From NCBI GenBank assembly GCA_004154925.1, contig QJNS01000153.1:122850-186849 (forward strand): a stretch of 64,000 nt of DNA. The letters run 5' to 3'. This stretch comes from Monosporascus cannonballus. Taxonomy: Eukaryota; Ascomycota; Sordariomycetes; Xylariales. A model generated the notes under the pieces. That model saw nothing but the letters and a program-made list of their open reading frames with translations, was not told the origin of the DNA and searched no databases. Positions 36,785 through 51,500 of this stretch are shown here, piece after piece. Positions within the stretch are counted from its first letter, which is position 1, and each line of letters opens with the position of its first letter. Made by a program: the position numbers and the translations under genes.

Positions 36785-39700
36785 CGGTATCAGCTTTTAT
36801 TTAATACTATTATTAGACTCTGAGCAATATTGCCGACTTTATGTTTATTAGCAAATAACCCGAATAGTTTATTTACCGGGTCCTTGATATCTCCGATCCC
36901 GGGATGGAATCCGAAAAAGAAAAAAAAAACACCCTTACTTTTTTTGCGAAAAGGTTTTTCGACGTCTGGACGCTATGAACGAACCTATTATTTAGTTTAA
37001 GAAAGACAATAATAACCTTATAACGTCCTTTTAAGCCGCCTATAAGAAGCTTAAGAAAAAGGGGAAAGCTTCCGAAATCGCAAAGCCCTTTTAGGCGAAC
37101 GAAGTTATTTAGCTAAATTTTACTAAAAAACCAAAAGTTCTTTTTAAATCCCTTAAGGCAGAACTTTTCGATAGAACTTTAATTAAGTTATAAAAATTCT
37201 TAACTTAATATCGAATATATTTTAGATATTTCATTATTTGATTAATTATATCTTTTATATAAGTCGAATTTGTAAACGGACGAATTACGGGGAATGCGGC
37301 TATTTAAATTAAGCCCTTTATAAAAAAGTAAGTTACTTTATTAATGGAAAAACGAACGCCGAAAGTGGTATAAATGTATGACGATTATAAATAATTTAAA
37401 TAAATATTAACGAAAACATAGAGAATAATAAACGAAAGAAAAAGCCGAAATAAAAATTTAATACTTATAATAAAAAGGATTAATATTCAGTTACAGTAAT
37501 ACGTTCGTTTAATTAACCTTTATGTTAAATTAAAGATAAAAAGTATTAATGGCGAGACTTTTCGATAACCTAGAAAGAAAATATAAAAAAAGCTTTTTAA
37601 GTTCGATCGGCTTAATTATTTATTAAATTATATCGCAATAACAATGAAGTTTGATAATCGTTAATACGCCTAGCGTATTAAAAGCACCAGAGAAAAAAAT
37701 AATAACAAATCTCGATACGCAGCTAATACCAGCGTTTGTCAAGGTAATAATACTTTTTACAGCACGGAATTAAAATTTATAGAATTAAGGGTTATTTACA
37801 AAAAGGATTAAAGCTAAACCAAATGGTTTAATTGTAATAAAATGGGATACCAGGCAATATGGCATAAAGAACCTAAAAAACCCCGCTAAAATTATTAGAA
37901 ACCTGTAATCGAAAAATAATCCAAAGAAGGTCCAAAAAATAAAGACAAATTTATTAACATAATTCGGCTTAAGTAAGTACTAGGCCCCTTATAGCAAAAA
38001 GCTTAATAGGGAATATGTAAAGCCAGAAGGCTGGCTTGATAGCTATTATGATTATAATGAAAAATTATAAGGATAATTACAAAAATATCGAAATTAGATA
38101 AACGAAATCTATCTCCAAACCTCTAATCAATACGGCAAACTACATGCTATATAATATCAATGACAAAAATATCTTAATTACAAAAAATAAAACCAATATA
38201 TTTACCGACGAATTACGCGTATGTATTGTAAAAAAATTGATTTTTCGAATTAACCCGGAAATAACAAAAACGATAAATAATAATATCGATATATTTAATT
38301 TATAGCCCCAGAAAATATTCTCTAATTGGCTCAAATAAAAAGCTAGCGAGAAAGAAAATCATACTCGTAAGAAAGACTTTTTATTATTATAAATAATATA
38401 ATTATTAAACGAAAAAAGAACAAATTTAGCATATATTAAAAAGATTTATTAAACAGTTATTATAAATTCGAAAAATATTATTATTAAAAAAGATATATGG
38501 GTTTATAAACGAACTTTAAAACGATGATTATTATAACGTATAATGGGATATGGTGGAAACTATGGAAAAATGGTTTACCTAATCAAAAAAAGGAATTATA
38601 GCAAAATTAAAAATAATAAATATAATTCGAAAGAAGTCTGGCCGCAATAACGACAGATATAATAGCTCAACCCGTTATATATAAAAGTACATATAAGGTT
38701 TGACAAATTCGAAAAGAAATTAAAAGAAAAAGGTTATTTATAAGAAAGCCCTAAAATACCGAGACCTAAGGAAATTAGGAAAAACCTTTAAAAAAGGGTT
38801 TAAACGCGACGATAAAAATCATTAATAATTTTATTTTTTTTGGATATACGAACCGAAACGTTTTAGTATATCGTAACAATAGATTACAGAACTTTGGGTG
38901 GAAATTATATTATACCAGATATACTTAATAGGTTTAAATTGCTATAAAGATACAAATTAAAACCTTATATAACGACAAATGTCGAAGGTTAGGAATTCGC
39001 TTACGATAATGAGGAAATTATATGCGAAATTATTTATTTCGAGATTATTATTTAAGAACGATACCAGATATTTAAATTTGATCTTATTTTATTTAGGAAT
39101 TACGATATAATCTTAAGATTATTATAAATACGCCAGTACGTAGTTTTAGTTAATGGCGGAATTGCCTAAATAAGGTTGGTCTTATATTTTATTAGTAAAT
39201 AAAAAAAGAATTTAAGATTTTAAAATTTAATAGAAAATAACGACAATGTAGGCATAGAGATACGACAGAAGCTCTATTATCTAAAGTGATAAAATATAAA
39301 AAAAGGAATTAGATATTTGAAAATATAAGGTATTATTATTCTAATTATTAAAGCGAAATAAAATAATAAAAATAACGATTTAAAATAATAATCCCAAATA
39401 TTAAAAGATTTAATTAATATATTATCGTAGTAGTATCGATATAAATAATTCTTTTAAAAAACACCATAATACGAAGTTCCTAGAATATAACTAATAAAAT
39501 TATAAGATAATTTTTAAGAAGATTCCTTCGAGGAAATTTAGCTGATTTATAATGTTAACGAAAGCGAATTAAGCGTTTTTATAAAATACCTGGAAAATCG
39601 AATATAAATAATATTTAATTTAAGAAATTACTAATAACCAACTCAATTTTTTCGTACTTGAACAAAAACGGAAAATTATGATTTATAGTTAATTATCGAT

Positions 39701-40435
39701 GATTGAACGATATTATGGTTAAAGATTAAATGTTATTACCCTTATTTACAAAAATAAAACACCGATTTTAGGAAACCTAATAATTTATAATATTCGATCT
39801 GAAAAATAAATATAATTTTATTAAAATTAAACAAATACGAATTAAAAAAATAACCTTTAAAACGAAATACGGAATATTTAAACATTTAATTATATGAATC
39901 AGATTTACAAACGTGCCAATAAGTTTCTAATAACTGGTTAATCATGTATTACTAAAATATTTTGATATTTTCATTATTTATTATCTCGACGATATTCTCA
40001 TTTTCTCAAAAACGGAAAAAGTATATGCAAAATACGTTCCTAAAGCTTTTCAAGCTTTCTAAAATGTAAACTTACTGATTAACACAAAAAGGGTTTAATC
40101 TTACGCACGGGAAATAAAATATCTGGAACATATTTTACCTTTAAAATATATTAAAATAAATCTAAAGGAAATTGCTAAAATTATAAAATTAAAAACGTTA
40201 ACCACGGTTAAAAAATATAAATGTTTTTTAAGTTTATTAAATATTATAGAAAGTTTACTCGAAATTTCAGTAGAATAATTATACCTCTAATAGACTTTAC
40301 GAAAAAAACAAAAGAATTTAAATAGACGCCAGAAACAGAAAAAGTATTTTACAATATTAATGAAGCAATTATTACCAAATTAATGTTAATTATCTACGAT
40401 TTAACCCGCCCAGTCAAATTAAAAACCGATATTTC

Positions 40436-43400
40436 TGTGACGGCTAGGCGGTTTAATCAAGTATTAAACCTTAGTCGTGTGGGTTTATGTTAGCAGAAGT
40501 ATCGTGGAAAACTGAGTAATAAATACAGTAACGTATTACGTTTCGTAATACCAAGGGTACCTTAAATAACGATACTTTATTACAAATTAATACTATTTAA
40601 ATTATAAAAATAATAATCGTATATAAATTGGTTTTGGTATTATAATTTATTTTTGTTTAATTTTGTTTAACAAAATTTTATTAAAAAATTACATAATATT
40701 AATTATTCGTATTTAATAAATCTTTGCTAAATATCCGTTACGTAACCTGGAAAGTTGTTTGTATTATTTTCGTTAACCGTTTTCTAAGGCCGGAATCCGT
40801 CAAATTGTAATACGATCTTTCCTTTTGTTAAATCTTGCTCTTAAAATTTTATTTTTCTTAGTAAATATTACCGGTCTTTTACAATATCGGGTCGTATTCC
40901 TAAAGGCTATTGTTATGTTTTTTCTATTATTTGTCGGCAAAACCTGTTTCTTTTTTTAACGATTTTAATTTTATAGTTGTACCACATTTTTTGTATTTTT
41001 TCAAAAGTTTAAAATACGAAATCATAAAAACAATTTTCAAATATAAAGCTTACGTTAAACGTAAATATCCTTATAACGGGATTAACGTTGTTTTCCTTTT
41101 TAAAAATATTTGCGTTAAAAATTAACGATTAGAACGAAAAAAGACTTTTGTAAAAAAACTTTTTTTAGAATTACAAAAATATTATTAATTAGAAATCAGT
41201 AACGCTATTATATATTTAATCCATTTTCGGAAACAAGAATATTTTTCGCTTTAAAATAAAAAAAATAATATAACGGGAATTGCAGTCGCTTAAAAAAGTT
41301 AAAGAAATAAAAACGCCAAAAATAAGTTTTCGCCGAGGCTTTCAGGACCGCATTAGTTCCTCCCGCTGGTCCCGTAAACTGGTCTGGTATCGGTAATACC
41401 GATTGGTCCGTTAAAAACATTAATTAGGACGTAATTATTTCTGGCTATTCCGTCGTTACTGGTAAAAATCATTTAGCAGGCGCTGGGCGCCAATAAGGTT
41501 CTTGGCGGGTTCCTAGATAATTTCGGAATTCGGGTACTTTTTCCACCTTATATACCTCTTTGTTTTTTTATTTTTATATCGTTTTATATCGTATATGCAT
41601 TAATTATATTCGTTATTAATTCGATTAAAAAACATTAATAAATTAATTGAAGTTTAAATTTTGGTAAAAACTTGAATTACCTATTATATTTTAAGATTTT
41701 TCGGCGATTTTATGTAAACCGATATACTTAAAATAGAATTTCTTAATAAATGCTTTTTTTTAAATAATTATAATAACGAAAAAATTATTTTCTTTTTTTC
41801 GAAAATTATGTTTTGACATTTTTAATTATAATATTTATTTATTTAATTATATATAAATTTTAATTTTAATGTTATTTTTTTAATATAATTATAGTATTTA
41901 TTCCGATATAAAGATTATTTTAATATTAATTAAAGTATCGTTATGTATTCCTTGGTAAATGTCTGTAATAAAACCAAATTTTATTTTCGTAAATATTATT
42001 TTAATAATTTTATAATGATTAATATTACAAATTAATTAAATAATAGGTAATATTAAACTAATTATTTTATTCATAATTAATATAATATCGTAGAAAAATT
42101 TCGAATCTCTAATTCGCTCGTTTTATTTGATTATTTATTAATAATATGAAAGTATTAAATAATTAGTCATTTAAATCGATTTATGTAATAAGGCCTTCTT
42201 AAAATTTTGATGCAAATATCGACCCATTATTTAAAATAGTTTCTATTATTAATCCGTATCTATTGAAAATATATTTAAAAAAATAAATACCATTTATTCG
42301 CTGTTTATGATCTTATAATAAGGTAAAAAATAAAAAAAAAACTTCGCAAATCGGTCGACGATTACGAAAGGATTATTGTAATATACTCTTATAATTACAT
42401 GTTTTTAATATAGGAAGTTTAGTAATAAAGTCGAATATAACAACAGATTATAATCGTTTTACGACTGGTAATAGCTGTAATTTTCTATATGGTTTATATC
42501 GTCGAGCTTTTGTTTTAGCGCAAATATCGCATTGCTATATGATTTTTTATATCGTTAATTTTATTTTAGAAAAAGGATATATACGTTAAAGTCGTTTTAA
42601 AGGTTGCTAAATCCTTAAATATTCCCATAATTGATATTTATATATATTTTGTATTAAATCGTTTTAATATTCTTTTAGAATTTATATTTTGTTTGTTTTT
42701 TAGTTTTTTAGTAAACCGTCGTTATATTGCTAGAGTATCTAATATATATCCAAAGGTATTACTCAAATTATCTATATTTGTCGCATGCTTAAACATCTTT
42801 TTGTAATAATATCAAAATTTATATAGCTAATTTTGATTAATATTTCTTCAAAATTTAATTACTTGATGCAAGCGTTTGCTCTGTTATTTTCTAAGCCTTT
42901 TTTGTAAATAATAACGAAGTCGAAGTTTGTCAATTTTTTCGCATAACAAAGTTATCGTCTTATCAGTTTTATGGTTATAGTCAAATAGGCAAAATTTTTA
43001 TAATTCGTATAAATTTTAATATAATACAAATTTCCCTTTACAAAATACCTCAACTTTCGGAATACCATAATAATAGCCATAAATTCCTTATTTAAAATAC
43101 CGTAATTAAGTTAAATTCTTTTTAACTCATATAAAAATAATATACTAGCGTATAATTTGCCTTAATTATCCCGTTATTTAATTATTACACCTAACGCGTA
43201 ATCCGAAATATCGGTTTTTAATTTAAGAAAACGGTTTAAATCGTACATAATTAATATTAGTTTGAAAAATAATGACAGCCTTAATATATTAAAATGTCTT
43301 TTCTCTTTCGGAAGTTTATTTAAAAGTTTATTTGAACTTTTCTTCTTTTTTCGTAAGGTTTATCAAAGTTATATATATTTTCTAGATTTTCTAATAAACT

Positions 43401-46400
43401 TTTTGTAATAGTTAACGAATTCAAAAAATGTCTGTACATTCTGAACCGTAATTAGCGTCTGCCATTTTATAATTACAACGATTTTCTTAAGGTCTATTCT
43501 AATATGCTCTAAAGTAATAATATATCTTAAATATTTTACTTTTTATATATAAAATTAATTGTGTTTTAAATTAAAAAATAACCTTACGTCCTATACAACT
43601 TCAAGGATTTTATAAACGTATTTTGCATATGCTTTTTCTGTTTTCAACCAAATAAGGATATCGTTAAGGTAATAAACGACGAAAGTATCGAGATACTCTT
43701 ATAATATATAATCAATTATTCGTTAAAAGATTGCCGATACGTTCGTAAATCATATTAGCGTAATTAAATACTTAAATAGTTCGTATTTTCTTCTAAACGT
43801 TATTTTTTATTTATATTCTTTTTTAATTATAATAAGATTCTATATATCTTTAAAATCGAATACCTTAAATTATTTAGTTTTGTAAAATCGGTCCTTTATT
43901 TCTGGAATTAGTTGTAATGGTATTAGATTTTTAATAATAATATTGTTTAGTTTTCGATAGTTAACTATAAGTTATAATTTCTTTTATTTTTCTTAGGTAT
44001 AAAGAATATAAAACATGTTACTAGTAACTGTCAAAATTAAATCTATTCTTTTTATAACCGATTTTTTAGATATTCTCTGAAAGCGAATAATTCGTTTCCG
44101 TTAAGGTTATGAATAGGGTAAAACTGCGTCGAAAACCTTTCCTTAAGCATTAATTCATAATTTTATTTAATATATTTTGGTAATTTCGTATTAAATTCCT
44201 TTTTGAAAAGCTATTCGTATTTATAATATTACAATTATATAGTAATTAAATCTTTTAATTCTTAGGGCTATTATTTTATATCATTATTTAATTGCTTTAA
44301 TTTCGTTTTAATAACAATAACGATACGTTTTATTTTTTTAATGTCTATTTTCTTTTTTATGTCTTGTTCCTTTGGGTAATAAGGGTTTTATCGTTTTCTT
44401 ATATCTGTATTCCTTATTATTTTCGATCGAATATTAAGATTTTAATTTTTTCTTTTTTTATTTATTGATAAGATATAAGGCGAACCTCACTTAATTAACC
44501 CCTTTATTAATCAATATTTTATGTTAATACACCTATAATATTTCTAAAAATATATGGTAATTTCCAAATAAAATAATATCGAAATTAATTATTTATTATC
44601 GTCCTTGGGCAAAAGTCTTTCTGTAATTAATTTCGTATATAATTTTATCGTTATCGAAAGCGAATTTATAACTTTTGGCTTTCGTCGTTATATAAAGTTT
44701 TAACTTATATCTTTATAACAATCTCAACTTATTAATTATATTCGGTGTAATATAATTTCCGCCTCGCGTTTTATTGTCCACTATTATGGTATACCAATAT
44801 ATTCCGATTTGTATATCCAAAATAATTAAATTATTAACTGCTTTTATCATCGCGTTTAAATACTTCTTTCGGAAATCTCTTTTAATCTCTTTGGGTTTCA
44901 TTATCCTGCGGCTTTTTTCTAAGTAATCTTTTTAACTTCTTTGCCAATTTATTGAACTTTATCTATATTTTGATATTTAACGTATTAAGCTGTTATATTT
45001 ACTATTATTATCGGCGTATTGTCTTTTCAAATTATATTAATTATTTTTAATTTTATTAAAATATATTTCTTTATTATATAAATTATTTTTTCTACGTTTA
45101 ATTATATTTTATTTAGCCTTATATTAATTATCGTTTCAAAATTCGCTTATAAATTAATATATGTTTTTTTAAATCATTTCCTCTTCGTAAAAACTTGTAA
45201 TAAATCTTTATTAAAAATAAAAATTTATTATCACTTTTTAATAATATTTTTTTATTATTTGCTGGATTAGTTTTTTTTCTATTTAATAATTATACTACCC
45301 GCAATAATAAAAAGGTTTTCTTACGAGCATTATTTCCTTTCGGGCTGGCTTTTTATTTCGGCCAATTATTAAATATTTTGGAGATATAAATAGAAAATAT
45401 TAATACTATTATTTATTATTTTCAGTATTTCGGATTTGGTTGATAAAATCGATTTCTTTATAATATATATAAACAATTCGTCTATAAATATATTATTTCC
45501 ATTTTTTCTAATCGGGATATTCTCTTCGTCGACGATATATAGAATATATTCTGTCGTATCGATTAAGGGTTTCCGAACAAACTTTGTTATATAATCTTAA
45601 TATTCGCGTAATTATTCTTTTAATACTTCTTATTATGTTCGCGATATTTATTAAGTTAGCTTTCGGACTTTTTGTATTCCTTATTAAACTTTTGCTATAG
45701 AGCGCCTAGTACGTACTTAAACCGAATTATGTTAATAAATTTGTTTTCGTTTTTCTAATTTTTTCTGGATTATCCCTTAGGTACAAATTTTCAGTTATTT
45801 TAATGGTGTCTTTTAAGTACCTTGAATTATATTATCTTATGCCATATTTTATTACAATTACAATATTTGGTTTGGCTTTAATTCTTCTTATAAATAGCTC
45901 TTAATTCCATAAATCCGAGTTTCCTATTATACGAAGTATTATTACGTTTAATAGCATTGATATTAATTATATATCGAGGTTAGTTATTATAGTTTCTTTT
46001 AATGCCTTATTACGCCAAATATATTATCAATCGTCGATCTTAATTATCACCGTAATATAATTTGATAAAAGATTAGGTTAATTAAACTTAAAAAAACATA
46101 TATATTTCTTTTTCTCGTTGTTAAAAACCTTAATCATTAATATTTGTATTTTTAAATTTAAATGCAAGGGTAATTAAATTAACTTATTATTATATCTACA
46201 TATTAATCCTTTTTATTATAATTATTAAATCTAAATTTCGACTTTTATTTTTAAATTTATTATTTTAAAAACTTGTTTTAATACTTATATGAATTATTTG
46301 TAATTATTATATAGTCATACTATTTTTGGGTTTCGTTTTTGAATTAATAAAATAATATATTGTTTTATAAAGGGCTTAAATTAAATAACAATATTTCTAG

Positions 46401-47272
46401 CAAAATATCGACTTTCAAATTTGATTTTTATAATAAAGGTAATTAGTGAAAAAAGAAAATATATGAAATTTATTTGATATTAAATTAAAAATAATAATAT
46501 ATGAATTAAGATTCCGTCGAAAAATTCAAGGTTAAAAAATTTACAAACTTTATTTAATTATTTAAAAAAATTTAATTAAAAAATATAACTTATTTGAAAA
46601 AACTTTAAAATTCCGAGAATTTCTTTTCCTTTAGCTTTTTATAAACGGCTTAAAAAACATTATAAAATTATTATTATTTCTTTTAAGCTAGATAATATGT
46701 TCGTTTATAATATCCAGGCGTCGAAAAGTTTTTTCAAAAAAAAGGCGAGTCTTTTCTTTTTTCTTTTCACATTTTATTCCGGTATACTGGTTATAAAAAA
46801 CCTGGTAAATGCGCTATTCGAGCTACTTGCTGGTAAATATAATATCGAGGATATTGCTCAAAATCTAAAGGTATTTTGAAATAAAAGCTTATTACATATA
46901 AAAGCTAAGCGGTTTAACCAACTATTCAATATTAATAATACGGATTTATATTAATAAACGTATTATAAAAAATTAAATAATGAATATAATACGTATTGTG
47001 TTTCGTAATACTAAAAATATTTTAAATAATAAAATTGTATTATAAATTACTATTTTTTAAATAATAGAAATAATAAGCATATATATATTTGTTTTATTAT
47101 TATTACTTATTTTTGCTTAATTATGTTTAACGAAAATTTGCTAAAAAGTTGCTTAATATTAATTATTCGTATTTAGCAGATCTTTGCTAAATATTCGTTA
47201 CGTGACCTGGAAGATAGTCCGTATTATCCTTGTTAACCGTTTTCTAAGGCCGGAACCTATTAGGTCTTAACA
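40436..47272 (-). mobile_element. Chromodomain Gypsy element on minus strand, 6837 bp, TSD ATTTC
   Basis: LTRs read in reverse at 40436-40812 (3' LTR, 377 bp) and 46897-47272 (5' LTR, 376 bp). ATTTC flanks both ends (40431-40435, 47273-47277). The target is inside the RNase H codons of the plus-strand element, and the host reading is restored when the insertion and one ATTTC are removed. Going right to left: gag, protease (~44600), reverse transcriptase (~43650-44000), RNase H (~43150), integrase and chromodomain (~41500-41560). An opposite-strand frame follows. RIP-degraded. Confidence 0.88.
41150..41435 (+). pseudogene. Opposite-strand accessory gene remnant, subtype NWS (element 40436-47272)
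   Basis: Opposite to the pol of this minus-strand element, next to its chromodomain end. Reads as a basic coiled-coil stretch (RNKKNNI, LQSLKKLKK, then KRQK) followed by VFAEAFRTALVPPAGPVNWS and NTDWSVKNIN. The coil-then-NWS order matches the copies at 21009 and 26169. An open stretch at 40910-41125 just upstream may be its N-terminal part in another frame. Confidence 0.5.
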
Positions 47273-48157
47273 ATTTCGGATTACGCGTTAAACGTAATAA
47301 TCGGATAACGAAATAATTAAAGCAAATTAAACTTTATTATATTCCGTATATATAAGTTAAAAAAGCCGAATCTATTTTCGATATTCCAAATAAGAAATTT
47401 ATAGTGATTATTATAGCTTTTCGAAAGTTCAGATATTTTCTAAAGAGAAATTTGTACTAGGTTAAGGTTTATACGCATTATCAAAACTTTACCTAGTTTA
47501 TTACAATCAAAAAACTTATAAAACGATATTTTCGTTACGTAGAAAAATTAGTGAACTTTAATTTCGTTATTATCTACAAAAAAGGCTTAAAACGGTAAAA
47601 CCGATATTTTAAATAGGCGACCGCATTTTGAAAAAGAAATTCGTCAAAAATTAATTATATAATTATTGATGTTAATATAAAAAGATATTTACGCTCGCGA
47701 TAAATTACGATAATTCCGGCAATGTCTTTTGATATATATCAGAAAATCTAGCAATATAATAACGGTCCTTTACCGGACCCAAAAACGGATAAAATACAAG
47801 TTCGAGAAAAATACCGGAAGGATTTAATACGAAATATATACGAACATTAACTATATAAATATCCAAGGATTTACAAAATTCTAGAATAATTTCGACGTAT
47901 ACTAATGGATCAATTGGATCCGTGCGCTCGGACATCTCCACCTCCCAACTCCGACATATATTGGCACCCCCTATCGTTTCTAAATATAATAATTTAACAA
48001 CCACAACATGGATTTGGATAAGGCTATATCCGTTTTCGTCGCCGACCGTCGCCCTAACGAGGAATTCAGTCTGGAAGCCCGGGCCTTCATAATTGGGGCC
48101 GTGGCTACGTGTACAACCTAGGCCCGAATGGCCGCGGCTATAAGGACAAAGCGTTAG

Positions 48158-48509
48158 TGTTACGACCTGACAAGCCACGGCCTCCAGAAACGGTCGCAGC
48201 AGAAAAGGCCAAGAAAATTGTGTGGATCAGGTCACGTGACGGATCACCAGCTTACTGATGGTGAGCCAGTGAGCCAGATCACCAGCATATTGATGGTGAG
48301 CTAATAAGCCAGAAGGATATATATATTCATTAATTCCATAAGCTTAGATAGCTTTAATTTGCAATATAATATCGTTACCTAAGGCACTTTTGGTATTACG
48401 AGACGTAATACGATTGCTATATCTATTACTTAGATTTCCATAATACTTTTGCTAACATACACCCGTTAACTTAAGGTTTAATAATTGGTTAAACCGCATA
48501 GCCGTTATA
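48158..48509 (+). repeat. 5' LTR (352 bp) of the GTTAG element
   Basis: Starts TGTTACGACCTGACAAGCC. Includes short direct repeats of a GATCACCAGC...TGATGGTGAGCC unit at about 48242-48300. The 5' copy has fewer mutations than the 3' copy. Confidence 0.88.
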
Positions 48510-51500
48510 CGTTATAAACTTTTGTTTAATAATACCGTTAAACTTTAAGCAATATTTAATATTGTCAAAATATTGACCAGCATTTAAGAAACCCTTATTT
48601 AACAGCTTTAGGCTCGAATTCGGGAAGTAAAAAAAGAAGTTCGATAACTTAGGGTTACGTTATTTATCCAAACCTTTTTCGCCCGCATAAAGCCCAAAAA
48701 GCCGGAACACTAAAATGAAAAAGGTAACCCCCAGACCTTTTTAACTTAGAGACAAATTTACCTTCGTTTCCTGGACCTTAGCAATTTAACGGATATAGTC
48801 CTAATAATAAAAGCATACCTAACGGGAAATACGGCTGATTAATTTAAGCCCATTATAAAAAATTTCCTACAAATAAAAAAATCGGATAAGAAAAATTTTA
48901 TTAATAAGATTTTTTCGTTTTATATTAATTTCGAAAATAAAGTATACGATAATTACGGCAATCCGAATAAAAAACGATTTACGGCTTAATAAATTTTATA
49001 ATTCCGACAAAAAAAAGCTACGTCCAAATATACCGTAACCTTTAAAAATTTTGCAACTAAAGTAAAATGGGGAAATAATAAAACCGACGTTTTTATCGAT
49101 ATATTTCATAAAAGGTTAAAAAATAACGTAAAAAATAAAATTATTCGGATTAAGCGATTCGTTACTTTGGACCGGTATATTATAAAAATAATTAAGATTA
49201 AGAATCGACAGTTTGAAAAACGATAAGAAAAAAAGGATAATATATATTACGTTTAGGATATAATAAGTTCAAGCAGAAGAAAAAACAAAACGTACCTTTT
49301 ACTTTTTACGAAACGGCATTAAAACCTATAGAACTTGGCGTTACCCATCGACAAAACTAAACCTAGATTAAATGCTTTAATTATGGCAAAATAAGACATA
49401 AGGCCTATAAGTATAAAAAACCTAAAAAGTTACGGTAAAATAACTGGATCCCTATACCGGAAAAACAATTTAAGAAGAATTAAGGACCCGATAATAAAGC
49501 TAATAATATAATTAAAGCTAAATATATGTCAGGTTTACGTCAAAAAGTTCAATAGGTATTATTATAACAAAAAATCCGATAAAAATATAAAAAGCCAAAA
49601 AGCTGGCTTAATAGGTATTACGAATACAATAAGAAATATTATAAGAATAATTATACAAATATTCGAACTGGATGGAAAAAGTCTGTTTTAAAATCTTTAA
49701 TCGATACGGCAGAATACATACTATATATTGTCGACGACAAGAATATCCGGATTACGAAAAATAAAAACAGTATATTTACAAACGAATTATTTATATATAT
49801 TATAAGCGATTCGCTTTTCCAAATCGTACCGGAAATAATAAGAACGATAAGTAGTAATATCGATAATTTCGATTTATAGCCCCGGGAAATATCCATAACT
49901 GGCCGAAATAAAAGGTTAGCCCGAAAAAAAGTAATATACGTAAAAAAACCCTATTTGTTATTATGAATAATATAATTACTAAACGGAAAAAAAGTTAATC
50001 CAGCGTACGGTTAAAAAATATTATCAAAAAGTTATCACGGAATTTCATTTTTAATTAATATTTATTACAAATTCTCGAAAAAAAGGTTATTAAGGAAAAA
50101 ATACGTTAATTTATAGGAAATCTTTAAAACGATAACTAAAATAAAGCATAATAAGATATAATCGTAAACATAAGAAAATATTTTACTTAATAAGCAAAAG
50201 AATTATAACAAAATCAAAAATAACTAATATAATTCGAAAAAATAATATGACCGTAACAATAATAAATATAGCAACTTAACGCGCTAAACGAAAAAACATG
50301 AACAAGGTTCGATAAATTCGAATAGAAATTAAAAAGAATTATTTGTAAAAAAGCCGCGAGATAATGAAATTTAAAGAAGTTAAAGAGAATTTTTAAAAAA
50401 GGGTTTTAAATAAAATAATCAAAAACGTTGATAATTTTTTTACTTTAAAAATACATATCGGAATATATTAATATACCGTAATAATAAATTACGGAGATTT
50501 GGGCGGGAATTATATAGTATTAAATATAGTTAATAAATTTAAATTATTATAGAAATATAAGTTAAAACCTCATATAATAACGAATGCCGAAAATTAAAAA
50601 TTCGTTTACGATAAGGGAAAAATTATATGCGAAATTAATTACTTCGAGATTTTTGTTAAAAAATAATATTAAACGGTTAATTTCGATGTCGTTTTATTCG
50701 GAAATTACGATATGATTTTAGGATTACTATAGATACGCCAGTACGCAGTTTTAATTAACGGTAAAACTGGCCAGGTAAAAATTACTTTATTTCTTATTAA
50801 TAAATAAAACGAAAAATCAATATCTTAATATTGAATCGATAATAATAATAAATGTAAGCATAAAAATACGACAGAAACCTTATTACTTAAAGGAATAAAA
50901 CATAAAAAAAACGAGTAATAAAAAAGAATACAGCGTATCGTTATTATTATTAAAACTAACCTAAAGGAATTAAATAACGATTTAAAACTAAAACAACAGC
51001 CCTAAAAATTAGAAAATTTAATTAATATATTATAATAATATTATAGATATAAATATCTTTTCAAAAAGGAATTTGACATAAAATTACCAGAACATAACGA
51101 ATAGGATTACGAAATAATCCTTAAAGAAGGATTTTCGACAAAGTTTTACCGTATTTATAACTTTAACGGAAATAAATTACGAATTTTCAAAAAATACCTC
51201 AAAGATCGGTAACAGAGAAAATGAATTTAACTTTCGAAATTACTAGCAGAATATTTAATATTTTTAGTACTAAAAAAATAAAAAATTATAATTTATGGTT
51301 AATTATCGACAATTTAACGATGTCATAATTAAACATCGAACATTATTATTTATAATTACAAAAATAAAGGACCGATTTTAAAGAATTAAATAGTTTATAA
51401 TATTCGATTTTAAAAATAAATATAACGTTATTAAAATTAGAAAATACGAATAAAAAATAACCTTGAAGACGAAATACGAATTATTTAAATATTTAGTTAT

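Larger units (their letters stand above)
36421..47901 (+). mobile_element. Chromodomain-group Gypsy element, 5' LTR through integrase, interrupted in RNase H
   Basis: The 5' LTR is 36421-36784 (starts TGTTATGACCCAACAG). Gag is at ~36860-37900, protease at ~38900-39150 and reverse transcriptase at ~39650-40010. RNase H is cut at 40435 inside KTDIS and resumes at 47278 with the following codons. The integrase start is then cut at about 47901 by a Tc1-like element. The left flank is AAAGG, but no LTR in the window ends before AAAGG, so the 3' end is gone. Confidence 0.8.

Noticed and set aside
46697..46879. 60-codon plus-strand frame
   Set aside because: Lies in the leader of the minus-strand element; no motif and no match to the accessory frames.
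47705..48178. 157-codon minus-strand open frame
   Set aside because: It spans the junction of host integrase, the Tc1-like transposon and an LTR, all read on the plus strand; a shadow.
49651..49896. 81-codon minus-strand frame in the GTTAG element
   Set aside because: Opposite the gag/pol junction and not at the place of the accessory genes; the RIPed plus strand explains it.
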